Source of the DNA: Candidatus Zhuqueibacterota bacterium
GTDB taxonomy: Bacteria; Zhuqueibacterota; Zhuqueibacteria; Residuimicrobiales; Residuimicrobiaceae
Assembly: GCA_963169875.1 (NCBI GenBank)
Contig: CAUJEL010000046.1
Location: 1 to 64,000 of the forward strand
Reading direction: 5' to 3'
DNA: 64,000 nucleotides
This document shows positions 1-7,959 of this stretch, one piece after another (positions within the stretch are counted from its first letter, which is position 1; every line of letters begins with the position of its first letter). Below the pieces are notes generated by a model that ran no database searches, was not told the origin of the DNA, and saw only the letters and a list, made by a program, of their open reading frames with translations. The position numbers and the translations under genes are program-made.

Positions 1-900
1 CTTGCAGAATTCATGCAAACCGAGGCCGCGTTGATTTTTTCCACCGGCTTCACCACCAACCAGGGCACCATCTCTGCCATAGTCGGCAGTAAAGATCTGG
101 TCATCGGCGACAACGAGAATCATGCGAGCATCGTCGACGGCACGCGGCTCTCCTTTGGCCGCGCTTTGAAATACCGTCATAACGATATGGCGGATCTCGA
201 TCGTCTCCTCACCAATAACAAAAAAGAGCAGGGCGTCCTCATCGTCAGTGATGGCGTCTTCAGCATGGGAGGCGATATCGTCGATCTGCCCAATCTGGTG
301 AAAGCGGCGAAAAAGCACGGAGCCCGCGTGATGATCGATGATGCCCATTCCATCGGCGTACTGGGCCCCAACGGCCGCGGCACCGCCGAGCATTTCGGCC
401 TGCAAAACGAAGTCGACCTGATCATGGGCACCTTCAGCAAATCTTTCGCTTCGATCGGCGGCTTTATCGCCGGTTCCGAGGACGTGCTGCACTATATCAA
501 ACACGTCTCTCGCGCCTTGATCTTTCAGGCGAGCCCGCCGCCGGCCGCGGTCGCAAGCGTCATCACGGCGCTGGATATCCTGCAAAAAGAACCAGAACGG
601 CGCGAACGGCTGTGGCAAAACGTCCGCAAAATGCAAAAAGGGTATAAAGAGCTTGGTTTCAATATCGGCGTCAGCGAAACACCCATCATCCCGCTGCTCA
701 TCGGCGATGATGAGAAGACGTTTGGCTTCTGGCGTCTGCTTTTCGAGAACGGAATCTTCTCCAATCCGGTGATCAGTCCGGCGGTGCCTCCGGGAAAATC
801 CCTGATTCGCACCAGTTATATGGCCACACACACGGATGAAGAATTGGATAAAGTCCTTGAGCTGTGCGGAAAAATCGGAAAACAGGTGGGCATTATCTGA
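1..900 (+). CDS. alpha-oxoamine synthase, serine-palmitoyltransferase-like (5' end cut off by window)
   Basis: PLP-dependent condensation of an amino acid with an acyl-CoA. This is the alpha-oxoamine synthase family (SPT, KBL, BioF). The reading frame is open from base 1, so the N-terminal roughly 100 residues lie outside the window and 299 codons remain. Visible landmarks are DDAHSIG (the Asp/His that contact PLP) near base 334 and GTFSKSFASIGG, whose Lys at 439-441 is the expected Schiff-base lysine. The C-terminal part (ETPIIPL, NPVISPAVPPG, SYMATHT) resembles the bacterial serine palmitoyltransferase-like branch seen in Bacteroidota more than BioF. That would imply sphingolipid-type lipids. 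Family assignment is firm; the substrate (serine, glycine or alanine; palmitoyl- or acetyl-CoA) is inferred. It is followed by a hairpin terminator at 928-959. Confidence 0.85.
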   Translation, partial: LAEFMQTEAALIFSTGFTTNQGTISAIVGSKDLVIGDNENHASIVDGTRLSFGRALKYRHNDMADLDRLLTNNKKEQGVLIVSDGVFSMGGDIVDLPNLVKAAKKHGARVMIDDAHSIGVLGPNGRGTAEHFGLQNEVDLIMGTFSKSFASIGGFIAGSEDVLHYIKHVSRALIFQASPPPAAVASVITALDILQKEPERRERLWQNVRKMQKGYKELGFNIGVSETPIIPLLIGDDEKTFGFWRLLFENGIFSNPVISPAVPPGKSLIRTSYMATHTDEELDKVLELCGKIGKQVGII

Positions 901-927
901 AGATGATGCCACAAGATCATAAAAAAA

Positions 928-959
928 AGGCTGTGCACTTGGGTGCTCAGCCTTTTTTT
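928..959. terminator. intrinsic terminator, probably bidirectional
   Basis: AGGCTG (928-933) pairs with CAGCCT (948-953), and inner GCAC/GTGC pairs close a 4-base loop. A T-run follows on the plus strand and an A-run precedes it, so the hairpin can end both the SPT-like gene and the convergent minus-strand operon that stops at 981. Confidence 0.8.
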
Positions 960-980
960 ATGATGATGTCATCAATATGA

Positions 981-1316
981 TCAATCCAGCCAATAGAGCA
1001 TACGGCCGCAATTCTCGCAGGTGAAAATCTCCTCATCTTCCCGGCCCTTGACCCCGATCGAAGTCGGCTGGCGCAAAAAACAACCCAGACAGATGTCATT
1101 TTTCACCGGCACAATGGCTCGTTTGAGTTTCGCGCGCAGACGCTCATAGCGGAACAGCAGGGGCTTGCTGATGCTGGCGGCCAGTTCCTCGCGCGCTTTT
1201 TTCAGTTCACTGTAGCCGGAAACAGAAAATCCCAGCTTTTCCATCTCACCCACTTCTTCGGCCATCAGGTCAATATCTTGCAGGGAGACAAGCAGTTCCA
1301 AATCCTTTTTTACCAT
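981..1316 (-). CDS. short C4 zinc-ribbon protein
   Basis: A 111-residue protein with a helical, charged N-terminal half and a C-terminal C4 zinc ribbon (CLGCFL about 30 residues before CENCGRML). The ribbon matches the C-terminal zinc ribbon of the DUF164/CdsZ-type family. Those proteins are usually about 240 residues with a long coiled coil, so this is a shortened form. The start lies 3 bases after the stop of the PTS IIA gene, and a GGGGGA ribosome site sits inside the end of that gene, so the two are translationally linked. It is the last gene of a minus-strand operon with thioredoxin and mannose-1-P guanylyltransferase. Function unknown; metal or nucleic-acid binding is inferred from the ribbon. 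Confidence 0.75.
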   Translation of the reverse strand: MVKKDLELLVSLQDIDLMAEEVGEMEKLGFSVSGYSELKKAREELAASISKPLLFRYERLRAKLKRAIVPVKNDICLGCFLRQPTSIGVKGREDEEIFTCENCGRMLYWLD

Positions 1317-1319
1317 TGC

Positions 1320-1781
1320 TCATTCCCCCTTTATTAGTGCCATGAAATCAGTAAAAGTTGTCACCTTGAGCAGCTTGTCCCGGTTGCTCTTTTCATTCAG
1401 GATGGTGACCAGCGACCCCAGAATGGGCAAATAGACGTTGCCTTCATCGTTTGGAGGGGCGATGACCATGAAAAAGAGATGCACCGGTTTGTCATCGATG
1501 GCGTCAAAATCGATACCGTTTTCAGTTTTACCAAACGCGATGAGCACCTCGGATGCCGCGGTGGTGCGTCCGTGCGGGATGGCGACGCCTTTGCCGATGC
1601 CGGTGCTGCCCAGCGTTTCGCGCTGATGCAGCATCTCGAGGACGATATCGCGGTTGCGGATGTACTTTTCAGTGACAAAAAGATCCAGCAATTCAGCGAT
1701 GGCGCTCTCCTTGCTCCTGGCCTTCAGATTGGCGACAAACAAGTTGTCTTTAAAGTATTTGGCAAGCTCACTTCTATGCAT
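1320..1781 (-). CDS. PTS EIIA domain protein (fructose/nitrogen type)
   Basis: A 153-residue single-domain EIIA of the PTS_EIIA_2 (PtsN/FruA) superfamily. The phosphorylatable histidine is His70 in GVAIPHGR, and the later PVHLFFMVIAPP stretch is also typical. In PTS systems this domain takes phosphate from HPr or NPr. No EIIB, EIIC, EI or HPr is present in the window, so a regulatory (PtsN-like) role is more likely than sugar transport; that is inference. Downstream in the same operon is the zinc-ribbon gene (3-base gap); upstream lies a small unknown gene about 70 bases away. A GAGGGAG site precedes the ATG. Confidence 0.88.
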   Translation of the reverse strand: MHRSELAKYFKDNLFVANLKARSKESAIAELLDLFVTEKYIRNRDIVLEMLHQRETLGSTGIGKGVAIPHGRTTAASEVLIAFGKTENGIDFDAIDDKPVHLFFMVIAPPNDEGNVYLPILGSLVTILNEKSNRDKLLKVTTFTDFMALIKGE

Positions 1782-1852
1782 AGTCTCCCTCCTGAGAGAT
1801 GGATTGTAAAAATTGAGACAAATCCTGATTCCGCGGCCTGAAATGGGGGCAT

Positions 1853-2146
1853 TCAGTGCCGTGGTGAAATTCTTTTTTTAATCCGTTCTGCCGCGGTTGC
1901 AGATTCGCTTTCGATCAGTTCACGCAAGGCGGGTAGCACGTAGACATTATCCAGATTGAACGTGCCCAATTCGCGTGCGAGGAGTTGTATCTTGCGGCTG
2001 CAGGTTTCATTTTTTTGCACGAGAAGGAGATTTTGTCCTTCCACTCTGCACAAACCGCCGAGGAAATCGCCTTTTTCATAGCGAATTTCAATTTCCAGTG
2101 CTTTTGCCAGCGTTTCCAACGCGAGAAGGACCTCCTCCTCGCTCAT
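1853..2146 (-). CDS. conserved hypothetical protein
   Basis: I do not recognise a named family. The chosen ATG gives 97 residues (starting MSEEEVLL) and lies 2 bases after the stop of the mannose-1-P guanylyltransferase gene. An upstream in-frame ATG at 2197 would overlap that gene by 49 bases and add residues that merely shadow its C-terminus, so the short form is preferred. The protein is acidic to mixed, probably alpha/beta, with an N-terminal helix (VLLALETLAKALEIEIRYE) and a middle beta part (GGLCRVEG, NLLLVQK). It has no signal peptide or membrane segment. It is expressed with genes for sugar-nucleotide synthesis and thioredoxin. Confidence 0.65.
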   Translation of the reverse strand: MSEEEVLLALETLAKALEIEIRYEKGDFLGGLCRVEGQNLLLVQKNETCSRKIQLLARELGTFNLDNVYVLPALRELIESESATAAERIKKRISPRH

Positions 2147-2148
2147 AT

Positions 2149-3228
2149 CTAGAGTAATTTTTGTAATCCGCTGTGCTTGAGCTTTTCCACGACCCATTTG
2201 ACATCCTGAGATTGGTCCCGGCGGCAGATCAGCAAGGCGTCCGGAGTATCCACAATGATCAGATCTTCCACGCCGATGACAGCGATGGTTCGGCCGCTAC
2301 TTTCAATATAGCTGTTCTTTACATTCCTGACAACAGGATCCCGGATGATCACATTGCCGTCTTCGTCCTTGCTGCAGATATTATAGACTTCCTCCCAACT
2401 GCCGACATCGCTCCATCCGAAATTACCTTCCAGCACGATGACATTGCTGGCGTGTTCCATGATGCCATAATCGATCGAATCGCTATGAATCTGCTTATAC
2501 ACCTTTTCGGTGACGGCCGCAAGTTGGTCGGTCCCCATCGCCTGACGAATCTCGCGCAATCCAGCCGATAAATCCGGTATCAAGGCATCGATGTTTTGCA
2601 GGATGGTGCTGGCGCGCCAGACAAAAATGCCGCTGTTCCAGAGAAACTCTCCGGTTGAGAAAAATTGCTCCGCCACCTCCTGGGTTGGCTTTTCCGCAAA
2701 GGCTCGTACGCGAAAAGCCCTGTTGCTCGCTGTGCTGAACTCTTCACCGCGCTGAATATACCCGTACCCGGTGGCGGGATAGGTGGGTTCGATACCGATG
2801 GTCACCAGGGCTTCCGGATGCTGCGACACGATGCGCACGGCGGCATCCAGCAATTCGGTGAATTTTTCGGTATTATTGATGAGATGATCCGAAGGCAGAA
2901 CAATCATGATCGCCTCCGGATTCAGATAGTGAAGATGAAGAGCGGCCAGTCCGATGCAGGGTGCCGTATTCTTACCGAACGGTTCCACAATGAGACGAGA
3001 AGATTTAAACCACGGCAATTGTTCTTTGAGCAAGGGCAGTTGTGATTTGGTGGAAACAATAAAGATGCGCTCTGTGGGAAGGAAAACCTGCAAACGGTGA
3101 CAAACAGCCTGGATCAGTGTCTCTTTCCCCAACAACGGAAGGTATTGTTTGGGGAGCGCTTTGCGACTCCTGGGCCAGAAGCGGCTGCCAACGCCTCCGG
3201 CCATGATGAGTGCATATGTGTTTTCCAT
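2149..3228 (-). CDS. manC: mannose-1-phosphate guanylyltransferase
   Basis: Makes GDP-mannose from mannose-1-phosphate and GTP for cell-surface glycans. The 359 residues match the single-domain enzyme (no fused isomerase). The N-terminal nucleotide signature MAGGVGSRFWPRSR is followed by the LPKQYLPL lysine; further landmarks are FGKNTAPC, VLPSDHLI, YGYIQRG, FAEKPT, FLWNSGIFVW and the C-terminal NFGWSDVGSW. All expected motifs are present. It sits 11 bases downstream of thioredoxin and directly upstream of the small unknown gene, forming one minus-strand operon. Confidence 0.93.
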   Translation of the reverse strand: MENTYALIMAGGVGSRFWPRSRKALPKQYLPLLGKETLIQAVCHRLQVFLPTERIFIVSTKSQLPLLKEQLPWFKSSRLIVEPFGKNTAPCIGLAALHLHYLNPEAIMIVLPSDHLINNTEKFTELLDAAVRIVSQHPEALVTIGIEPTYPATGYGYIQRGEEFSTASNRAFRVRAFAEKPTQEVAEQFFSTGEFLWNSGIFVWRASTILQNIDALIPDLSAGLREIRQAMGTDQLAAVTEKVYKQIHSDSIDYGIMEHASNVIVLEGNFGWSDVGSWEEVYNICSKDEDGNVIIRDPVVRNVKNSYIESSGRTIAVIGVEDLIIVDTPDALLICRRDQSQDVKWVVEKLKHSGLQKLL

Positions 3229-3239
3229 GAAAACTTCTT

Positions 3240-3563
3240 TTAGAGATGAGGTTCGAGTTTGCTCAACAGACTGGATTTTGAAACCGCACCAACGATCTGC
3301 TCAACCACGCGCCCGCCCTTGAAAAGGAGCAGTGTGGGGATGCTGCGAATGCCAAACTGAGTGGCAACTTGATGATTCTTGTCGACATCGATCTTGCCGG
3401 CCTTCAATTTGCCAGCCTTTTCAACGGCGATCTCCTCGACGACCGGAGCGATCATTTTACAGGGGCCACACCATACCGCCCAAAAATCCACCAGGACGGG
3501 TATGTCCGACTGCAACACTTCCTTCGCAAACGTGGCATCTGTGATTTCTATGGCCTTACCCAT
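3240..3563 (-). CDS. trxA: thioredoxin
   Basis: A 107-residue cytoplasmic thioredoxin that reduces protein disulfides. The redox site WCGPC has its cysteines at residues 32 and 35, and the cis-proline loop appears as [10 protein letters not shown]. Length and architecture are standard, with no signal peptide. It is the first gene of the minus-strand operon that continues into manC. The non-coding stretch upstream, between 3564 and 3671, probably holds the promoter, but I could not pick one with confidence. Confidence 0.95.
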   Translation of the reverse strand: MGKAIEITDATFAKEVLQSDIPVLVDFWAVWCGPCKMIAPVVEEIAVEKAGKLKAGKIDVDKNHQVATQFGIRSIPTLLLFKGGRVVEQIVGAVSKSSLLSKLEPHL

Positions 3564-3671
3564 GCGTGTTCCTTTTGAATGACAGGTATTCAGATTTATT
3601 TTTAATAAAAGTAACGAGTTTTGTCCTTAATTGCAACAGAAAAAGTAAGCAGCTTTTCCCAGCCCTCCTGT

Positions 3672-3853
3672 ATACCTGGATTATACACCGTCGAGGACGC
3701 GGAGGTACGCAAAGAAAAGAAAAACATAAAAATGGCATCGATAACAATTTTGATGAATGAGATAAAATTCGATTAAAAAATATCTCGATAATCATAATAA
3801 AAATAGCTCAGCGGCCTCGGCGCGCTCGGCGGTTTATGAATAGAACAGGTTAA
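3672..3853 (+). repeat. MITE-like dispersed repeat, copy A
   Basis: One of four related copies, the others being at 15925, 46700 (inverted) and 61191. Shared features in order are a left end resembling ACCTGGATTATACACCG, a GAGGACGCGGAGGTACGC block, an A-rich stretch (CAAAGAAAAGAAAAACATAA), an AT-rich middle, a GCGGCCTCGGCGCGCTCGG block, and a right end ATGAATAGAACAGGTTAA. The two ends are imperfect inverted repeats of each other (TTAACCTG at the tips). The right tip TTA at 3850-3852 is the stop codon of the minus-strand CorA gene. Confidence 0.8.
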
Positions 3854-4833
3854 ATCCATTTTTTCCGCCGCAGCAGATAAACCATCAATGCAGCCAGGAG
3901 CAACAGCACCATCCAAAAGGCGAAATAGGCATAGCGCCACTCAAACTCCGGCACATACTTAAAGTTGGTCCCGTAAATCGCCGCGATCAGGGAAAGGGGC
4001 ATCATGATCGTGGTGATAATGGTCAATACGCGCACGGAATTATTGGTCTGTTGTGAAACCAGCGAATTATAACCATCCATCGTCGTATGACTGCGCTCCT
4101 GGAGCACATCCAGCATGTTGTTGAGGCGGTCGGTATCATCATAGAATCCCTGCAGATATTTTTTCGACTCTTCGCTGATCAGGTCGAGCTTGATATTGAC
4201 GAGGTGACGGAAAATGCGCTGCATGGGCGTGATGTTCTGCTTGACCTGGCGGATCATGCGTTTGCAATTGATAATTTGTTCAAAAACGCTGTGCTCGCTG
4301 TGACCGAAGAGATACGTTTCCTCCAGCTCATCCAGACGGTCGTCCAGCGCCGCAAACAGCGGCAAGTACGAATCCATGATCTGATCCCACAGCAGAAAAA
4401 ATACAAAACCCGGTGTTTTTCCGACTGAACGAAACGATTCTTCGCACAAGGCCCGCGTCTGCTGCACTGGTACCAGTTCCCGGTCATGGGCCGTGACAAT
4501 GAACGAAGGCGTCATCAGGATGCAGAGCGGCGCCATGATGAGCTGCCCCTTTTCCATCCAGCAGCAGTTCACCCACTGTAAAAGAAGTTTTTGCCGATGC
4601 ACATAACCGAGTGTTTCACGATGGCGCCGCCAATCCGCGATTTCGAGATCGCCCAGTCCGGCTTGCACAAGCCAGGGTTCCAGGTCGGCGGCGGACAGGC
4701 TGGGGATATCCAGCCAGGCAAACCGCTCGTCTGTAAGTTCCTGAGCATTCACAGGAAGATGATCCAGGCTTTGCACCGATTTGTCCTGAATATTGAAAAT
4801 ATAGCCAAATCCCGGTTTCATAATTAATCCCAT
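3850..4833 (-). CDS. CorA-family divalent cation transporter, variant GTN signature
   Basis: Inner-membrane Mg2+/Co2+ channel-like protein of the CorA/ZntB (MIT) superfamily, 327 residues. It has a long cytoplasmic N-domain with helices (DDRLDELEETYLFG and onward) and two C-terminal membrane segments. The loop between them normally reads GMN (CorA) or similar; here it is YGTNF near residue 290, an unusual replacement of the methionine. The tail ends in RRKK, which fits the cytoplasm. The first ATG (4833) overlaps the upstream GNAT gene by 10 bases; an ATG 4 codons later (4821) is an equally good start. The stop codon lies in the tip of repeat copy A. Confidence 0.85.
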   Translation of the reverse strand: MGLIMKPGFGYIFNIQDKSVQSLDHLPVNAQELTDERFAWLDIPSLSAADLEPWLVQAGLGDLEIADWRRHRETLGYVHRQKLLLQWVNCCWMEKGQLIMAPLCILMTPSFIVTAHDRELVPVQQTRALCEESFRSVGKTPGFVFFLLWDQIMDSYLPLFAALDDRLDELEETYLFGHSEHSVFEQIINCKRMIRQVKQNITPMQRIFRHLVNIKLDLISEESKKYLQGFYDDTDRLNNMLDVLQERSHTTMDGYNSLVSQQTNNSVRVLTIITTIMMPLSLIAAIYGTNFKYVPEFEWRYAYFAFWMVLLLLAALMVYLLRRKKWI

Positions 4834-5759
4834 TTGTTTAAATGGATGCCGCTTTGCGCTTGCGGCGAAGCGGCGCCTGGCTCATACATCCTGAGATGCG
4901 ATTTGACCAGTCGCCATCCTCGTGTCAAGAATTCCGTGATCAGGGCATGATGATAAACAGGGACCCGCATGGTGATATAAGTGGCACCCGCCGTCTGCGC
5001 AATGGCGGTTAAAAACGCACTCATCCGCTGCAGTGTCAGTGTGCGGCTGCCGGCAAAACACAGCACCCGGGCGACGCCCTGCATCTCCCGTGAAGAGATG
5101 GTGGCATGTTGAACTGCCGCAAAAGCCTCGTCGCCCGCTGTCCCGGAGAGAAGGTAGGACTCTCCGAACGCCCAACGCTGCAAATGACGTGCGATATGAA
5201 GATAATCCATATGGAGATCAAGATCAGGCAGCAGGGGCGCGGTGATAGCACTGAGCATTTCCGGGTTGCGCGAATAGGTTTGCAGATGCAGCGAAGGGTC
5301 CTCTTTGGGGCGCTCTTTGAGAGAGAAAGCGAGATCGCACATAAGCGGTCCAGCCACCAGACCAAGACGCAAATAAAAAGCGATATTGCGTACACTGCGA
5401 GGACTGGTCTCCAGTCCCACACCGGAGCATCCGGCATCGTGTAAAGAGGTTAACGCAGCGGCCATGAGCGCCTGGCCAAGCCCCTGGTGCTGCCATTCGG
5501 GGGCGACCGCCAGGGGGCCAATCCAGCCGTTGGCGCCCCAGCAGTGGCCGAACACAGCGCCGAGGATATGGCGTTCTTGTTCTGCCACCCAGCAGGCGGC
5601 GGGCGTCTCCTCGAGATAAAAACGCAAGAATTCCATCGTACACAGCGGTATCTCGGGCCTGGCATAGCCATCATCGCGGCGCGCCTGGGTAAAGGCGCGC
5701 ACCAGCATCGGATTGATGCTCAGCAAATCTTCAGGTGCCATTTGCCGCACGGTAACCAT
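4824..5759 (-). CDS. GNAT-family N-acetyltransferase
   Basis: A 311-residue protein whose N-terminal half (about residues 1-150) is a GNAT domain. The acetyl-CoA pyrophosphate-binding motif is QHQGLGQAL, preceded by the beta-strand IGPLAVAPEW and followed by NIAFYLRLGL. The C-terminal half (about 160-300) may be a second, diverged acyltransferase-like domain; I see no intact CoA loop there. The substrate cannot be named. It overlaps the CorA gene by up to 10 bases, so the two are probably co-transcribed and translationally coupled. Cytoplasmic; no signal peptide. Confidence 0.8.
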   Translation of the reverse strand: MVTVRQMAPEDLLSINPMLVRAFTQARRDDGYARPEIPLCTMEFLRFYLEETPAACWVAEQERHILGAVFGHCWGANGWIGPLAVAPEWQHQGLGQALMAAALTSLHDAGCSGVGLETSPRSVRNIAFYLRLGLVAGPLMCDLAFSLKERPKEDPSLHLQTYSRNPEMLSAITAPLLPDLDLHMDYLHIARHLQRWAFGESYLLSGTAGDEAFAAVQHATISSREMQGVARVLCFAGSRTLTLQRMSAFLTAIAQTAGATYITMRVPVYHHALITEFLTRGWRLVKSHLRMYEPGAASPQAQSGIHLNKWD

Positions 5760-5863
5760 ATCGTCCCATTCTCGATGCCATAAGAAACATGCAACGCTTT
5801 GGCTAAAATAAGAATTGTTTGTAAAAGCAGCAAGGAGAAAATAGCGGCAGCACGATGTTCAGC

Positions 5864-5892
5864 TTGACTGGAAATTCAGGAATTAGTATCTT
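5864..5892 (+). promoter_or_regulatory. sigma70-type promoter for malic enzyme
   Basis: TTGACT (5864-5869), a 17-base spacer and TATCTT (5887-5892) lie about 60 bases upstream of the malic enzyme start codon. Spacing is ideal and both hexamers are close to consensus. Confidence 0.6.
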
Positions 5893-5954
5893 GTAGTTGA
5901 AAAATATCATGGAACGTTTCGCGGATTCTCATGTATTCCCAGAAGGGAGATGCT

Positions 5955-7664
5955 ATGCTGACGTATTCCAAACGGACCGACCGTTTCAGCGGTGAAGAGT
6001 ATGTTGAAGTGCCTTTCAAAGGCATGTTTCTGACCGAGCACCCCATTTACAACAAGGGGACTGCTTTTCCCGAAGAAGAACGGCATACCCTGGATTTGTG
6101 TGGATTAATGCCGGAAGGAATTTCGACCCTGACACTGCAAAAAGAGCGCACCTACGAAAGCTTTTCCACCAAAAGTGACGATCTTGAAAAATACATCTAC
6201 ATGCTCTCTTTGCAGGATCGCAATGAAACGCTTTATTATGCCTTGATGCTCGATCATCTGGAAGAGATGCTGCCCATCGTCTACACACCCACCGTGGGCA
6301 AGGCGTGTCAAAGATTCAGCCATCTTTTCCGCAGACGCCGCGGCCTTTATGTGACCGCCAACAATATCCATCACATCGACCGCATTTTGGAAAACGCGCC
6401 CTTCTCCAACGTTTCGCTCATCGTGGTGACCGATGGTGAACGCATCCTCGGACTGGGTGATTTGGGCAGCAACGGCATGGGCATCCCCATTGGCAAGATC
6501 AGTCTGTATGTGGCCGCAGCAGGCCTGCATCCCGCCTACTGCCTCCCGATACAGATCGATGTCGGCACCAACAATGAAGAACTTTTGGCCGATCCACTCT
6601 ATATTGGCTTGCGGCAAAAGCGGCTTTACGGAGAGGCGTACGACAACATCATCGAGCAGTTCGTCACCGGCGTCCGCCGCCATTTCCCCAATGCCCTGCT
6701 GCAATGGGAAGATTTTGGCAAAAACAATGCCTTCCGCATGCTGGAGCGCTACCGCGAACGCGTCTGCTCTTTCAATGACGATATTCAGGGGACCGGTTCG
6801 GTGGGAACCGCGGTTCTCCTTTCCACCATGAAGATCAAAAAACAGAAACTCAGCGATCAGCGTTTCGTCATGTTCGGCCAGGGACAGGCGGGTTTGGGCA
6901 TCGCCATGCAAATTAAAACAGGTCTGATGAAGGAAGGACTGAGCGAGCGCGAAGCCTGCGATCGCATCTTTGGCGTGGACAAAGACGGCCTGAACCTTCA
7001 AGGTATGACACTGACCCCTGAGCAGAAAATTTTCGCCAAGGATCCGGCCTTCGTGGCCAACTGGAAAGTCGCGGATCGCAATCATATCACCCTGCTGGAA
7101 ACCGTGATCAATGCCAAAGCCACGGTGCTCATCGGCGTGACCGGACAAGCCGGCGCATTCAATGAAGAGGTTCTCAAAGCCATGGTGGCCAACGGAGACA
7201 TGCCGCTCATCATGCCGCTCTCCAATCCCAATACCAAAGCGGAATGCACACCCGAACAGGTCGTGCAGGCGACCAATGGCAACTGTCTGGTGGCGACCGG
7301 AAGCCCCTTCAAACCGGTCATTTTCAACAATGAAGAAAAGATTGTATCGCAGTGCAACAACCTCTACATCTTCCCGGGCGTGGGGCTCGGTGCGCTGGTG
7401 TCCGGCACACCCAAGGTGACGGACCGCATGTTCATGGCTGGCTCCGAAGCTTTGAGTGGACTGGTTCCGGCCGATGAGCTTAAAAAAGGACGCTTGCTGC
7501 CCAAGATTGATAAAATCCGTTACGTCTCGGCCCAAGTGGCCCTTGCCGTGGCCAAAGAGGCCCGGGACAGCGGTCTGGGCGTGCGCGCGGACGACGAGAA
7601 ACTGCTGCAAATGATCATGAACGCCATGTGGGAGCCAAAATATCTGCCGTACCGCACTGCCTGA
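5955..7664 (+). CDS. maeA: NAD-dependent malic enzyme (malate dehydrogenase, oxaloacetate-decarboxylating)
   Basis: Converts malate to pyruvate and CO2 with NAD+. The 569 residues match the large (ScfA/MaeA, eukaryote-like) class rather than the smaller bacterial class. Landmarks are LPIVYTPTVGKAC near residue 90, RGLYVT, the dinucleotide region GLGDLGSNGMGIPIGK, the metal site FNDDIQGTG and the second Rossmann motif FGQGQAGLGIA. ATG 5955 is chosen because an AAGGGAG site sits just upstream; an in-frame ATG at 5931 lacks one. Expressed alone from the promoter at 5864 and ended by a strong terminator at 7702. Confidence 0.94.
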   Translation: MLTYSKRTDRFSGEEYVEVPFKGMFLTEHPIYNKGTAFPEEERHTLDLCGLMPEGISTLTLQKERTYESFSTKSDDLEKYIYMLSLQDRNETLYYALMLDHLEEMLPIVYTPTVGKACQRFSHLFRRRRGLYVTANNIHHIDRILENAPFSNVSLIVVTDGERILGLGDLGSNGMGIPIGKISLYVAAAGLHPAYCLPIQIDVGTNNEELLADPLYIGLRQKRLYGEAYDNIIEQFVTGVRRHFPNALLQWEDFGKNNAFRMLERYRERVCSFNDDIQGTGSVGTAVLLSTMKIKKQKLSDQRFVMFGQGQAGLGIAMQIKTGLMKEGLSEREACDRIFGVDKDGLNLQGMTLTPEQKIFAKDPAFVANWKVADRNHITLLETVINAKATVLIGVTGQAGAFNEEVLKAMVANGDMPLIMPLSNPNTKAECTPEQVVQATNGNCLVATGSPFKPVIFNNEEKIVSQCNNLYIFPGVGLGALVSGTPKVTDRMFMAGSEALSGLVPADELKKGRLLPKIDKIRYVSAQVALAVAKEARDSGLGVRADDEKLLQMIMNAMWEPKYLPYRTA

Positions 7665-7701
7665 GGTACTACCTGGATACGGATACCACAAGACGATGTA
7701 C

Positions 7702-7732
7702 GCGGCGTGCGCAAGTGCACGCCGCTTTTTTC
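7702..7732 (+). terminator. intrinsic terminator after malic enzyme
   Basis: GCGGCGTGC (7702-7710) pairs perfectly with GCACGCCGC (7717-7725) over a 6-base loop, followed by seven T residues. Confidence 0.9.
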
Positions 7733-7745
7733 TAACAGGATGTCA

Positions 7746-7876
7746 CGTAACCTGAACAATTCCTGACCACAAAGCTCACGAAGAACAAGAAGCAAAAAGA
7801 CTCGATAATTATTTTATATATTTAAATTTAACAAATTATCCTCGTGCACTTCATGGTCTTGCTGGTAGATTACAGT
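7746..7876 (+). repeat. variant, shorter inverted-repeat element
   Basis: Starts GTAACCTGAACAATTCCTG, which resembles the TTAACCTGAATTATT tip of the MITE-like family. It then has CCACAAAGCTCACGAAG, an AT-rich middle (TCGATAATTATTTTATATA), and CTTCATGGTCTTGCTGG before TAGATTACAG. The arms are only partly complementary. It is probably a diverged relative of the 180-bp repeat; it fills most of the gap between malic enzyme and the DUF1893 gene. Confidence 0.45.
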
Positions 7877-7959
7877 ATAATGTCTGAGTGTTATAAAATA
7901 ATTAAAGCTGCTCCTTATGTTGTTTATGAATAATGCAGGTCAGGAAGAAGGATTATCTT

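Noticed and set aside
6105..7691. 528-codon minus-strand ORF opposite malic enzyme
   Set aside because: Antisense shadow of a strongly conserved gene; no motif or start signal.
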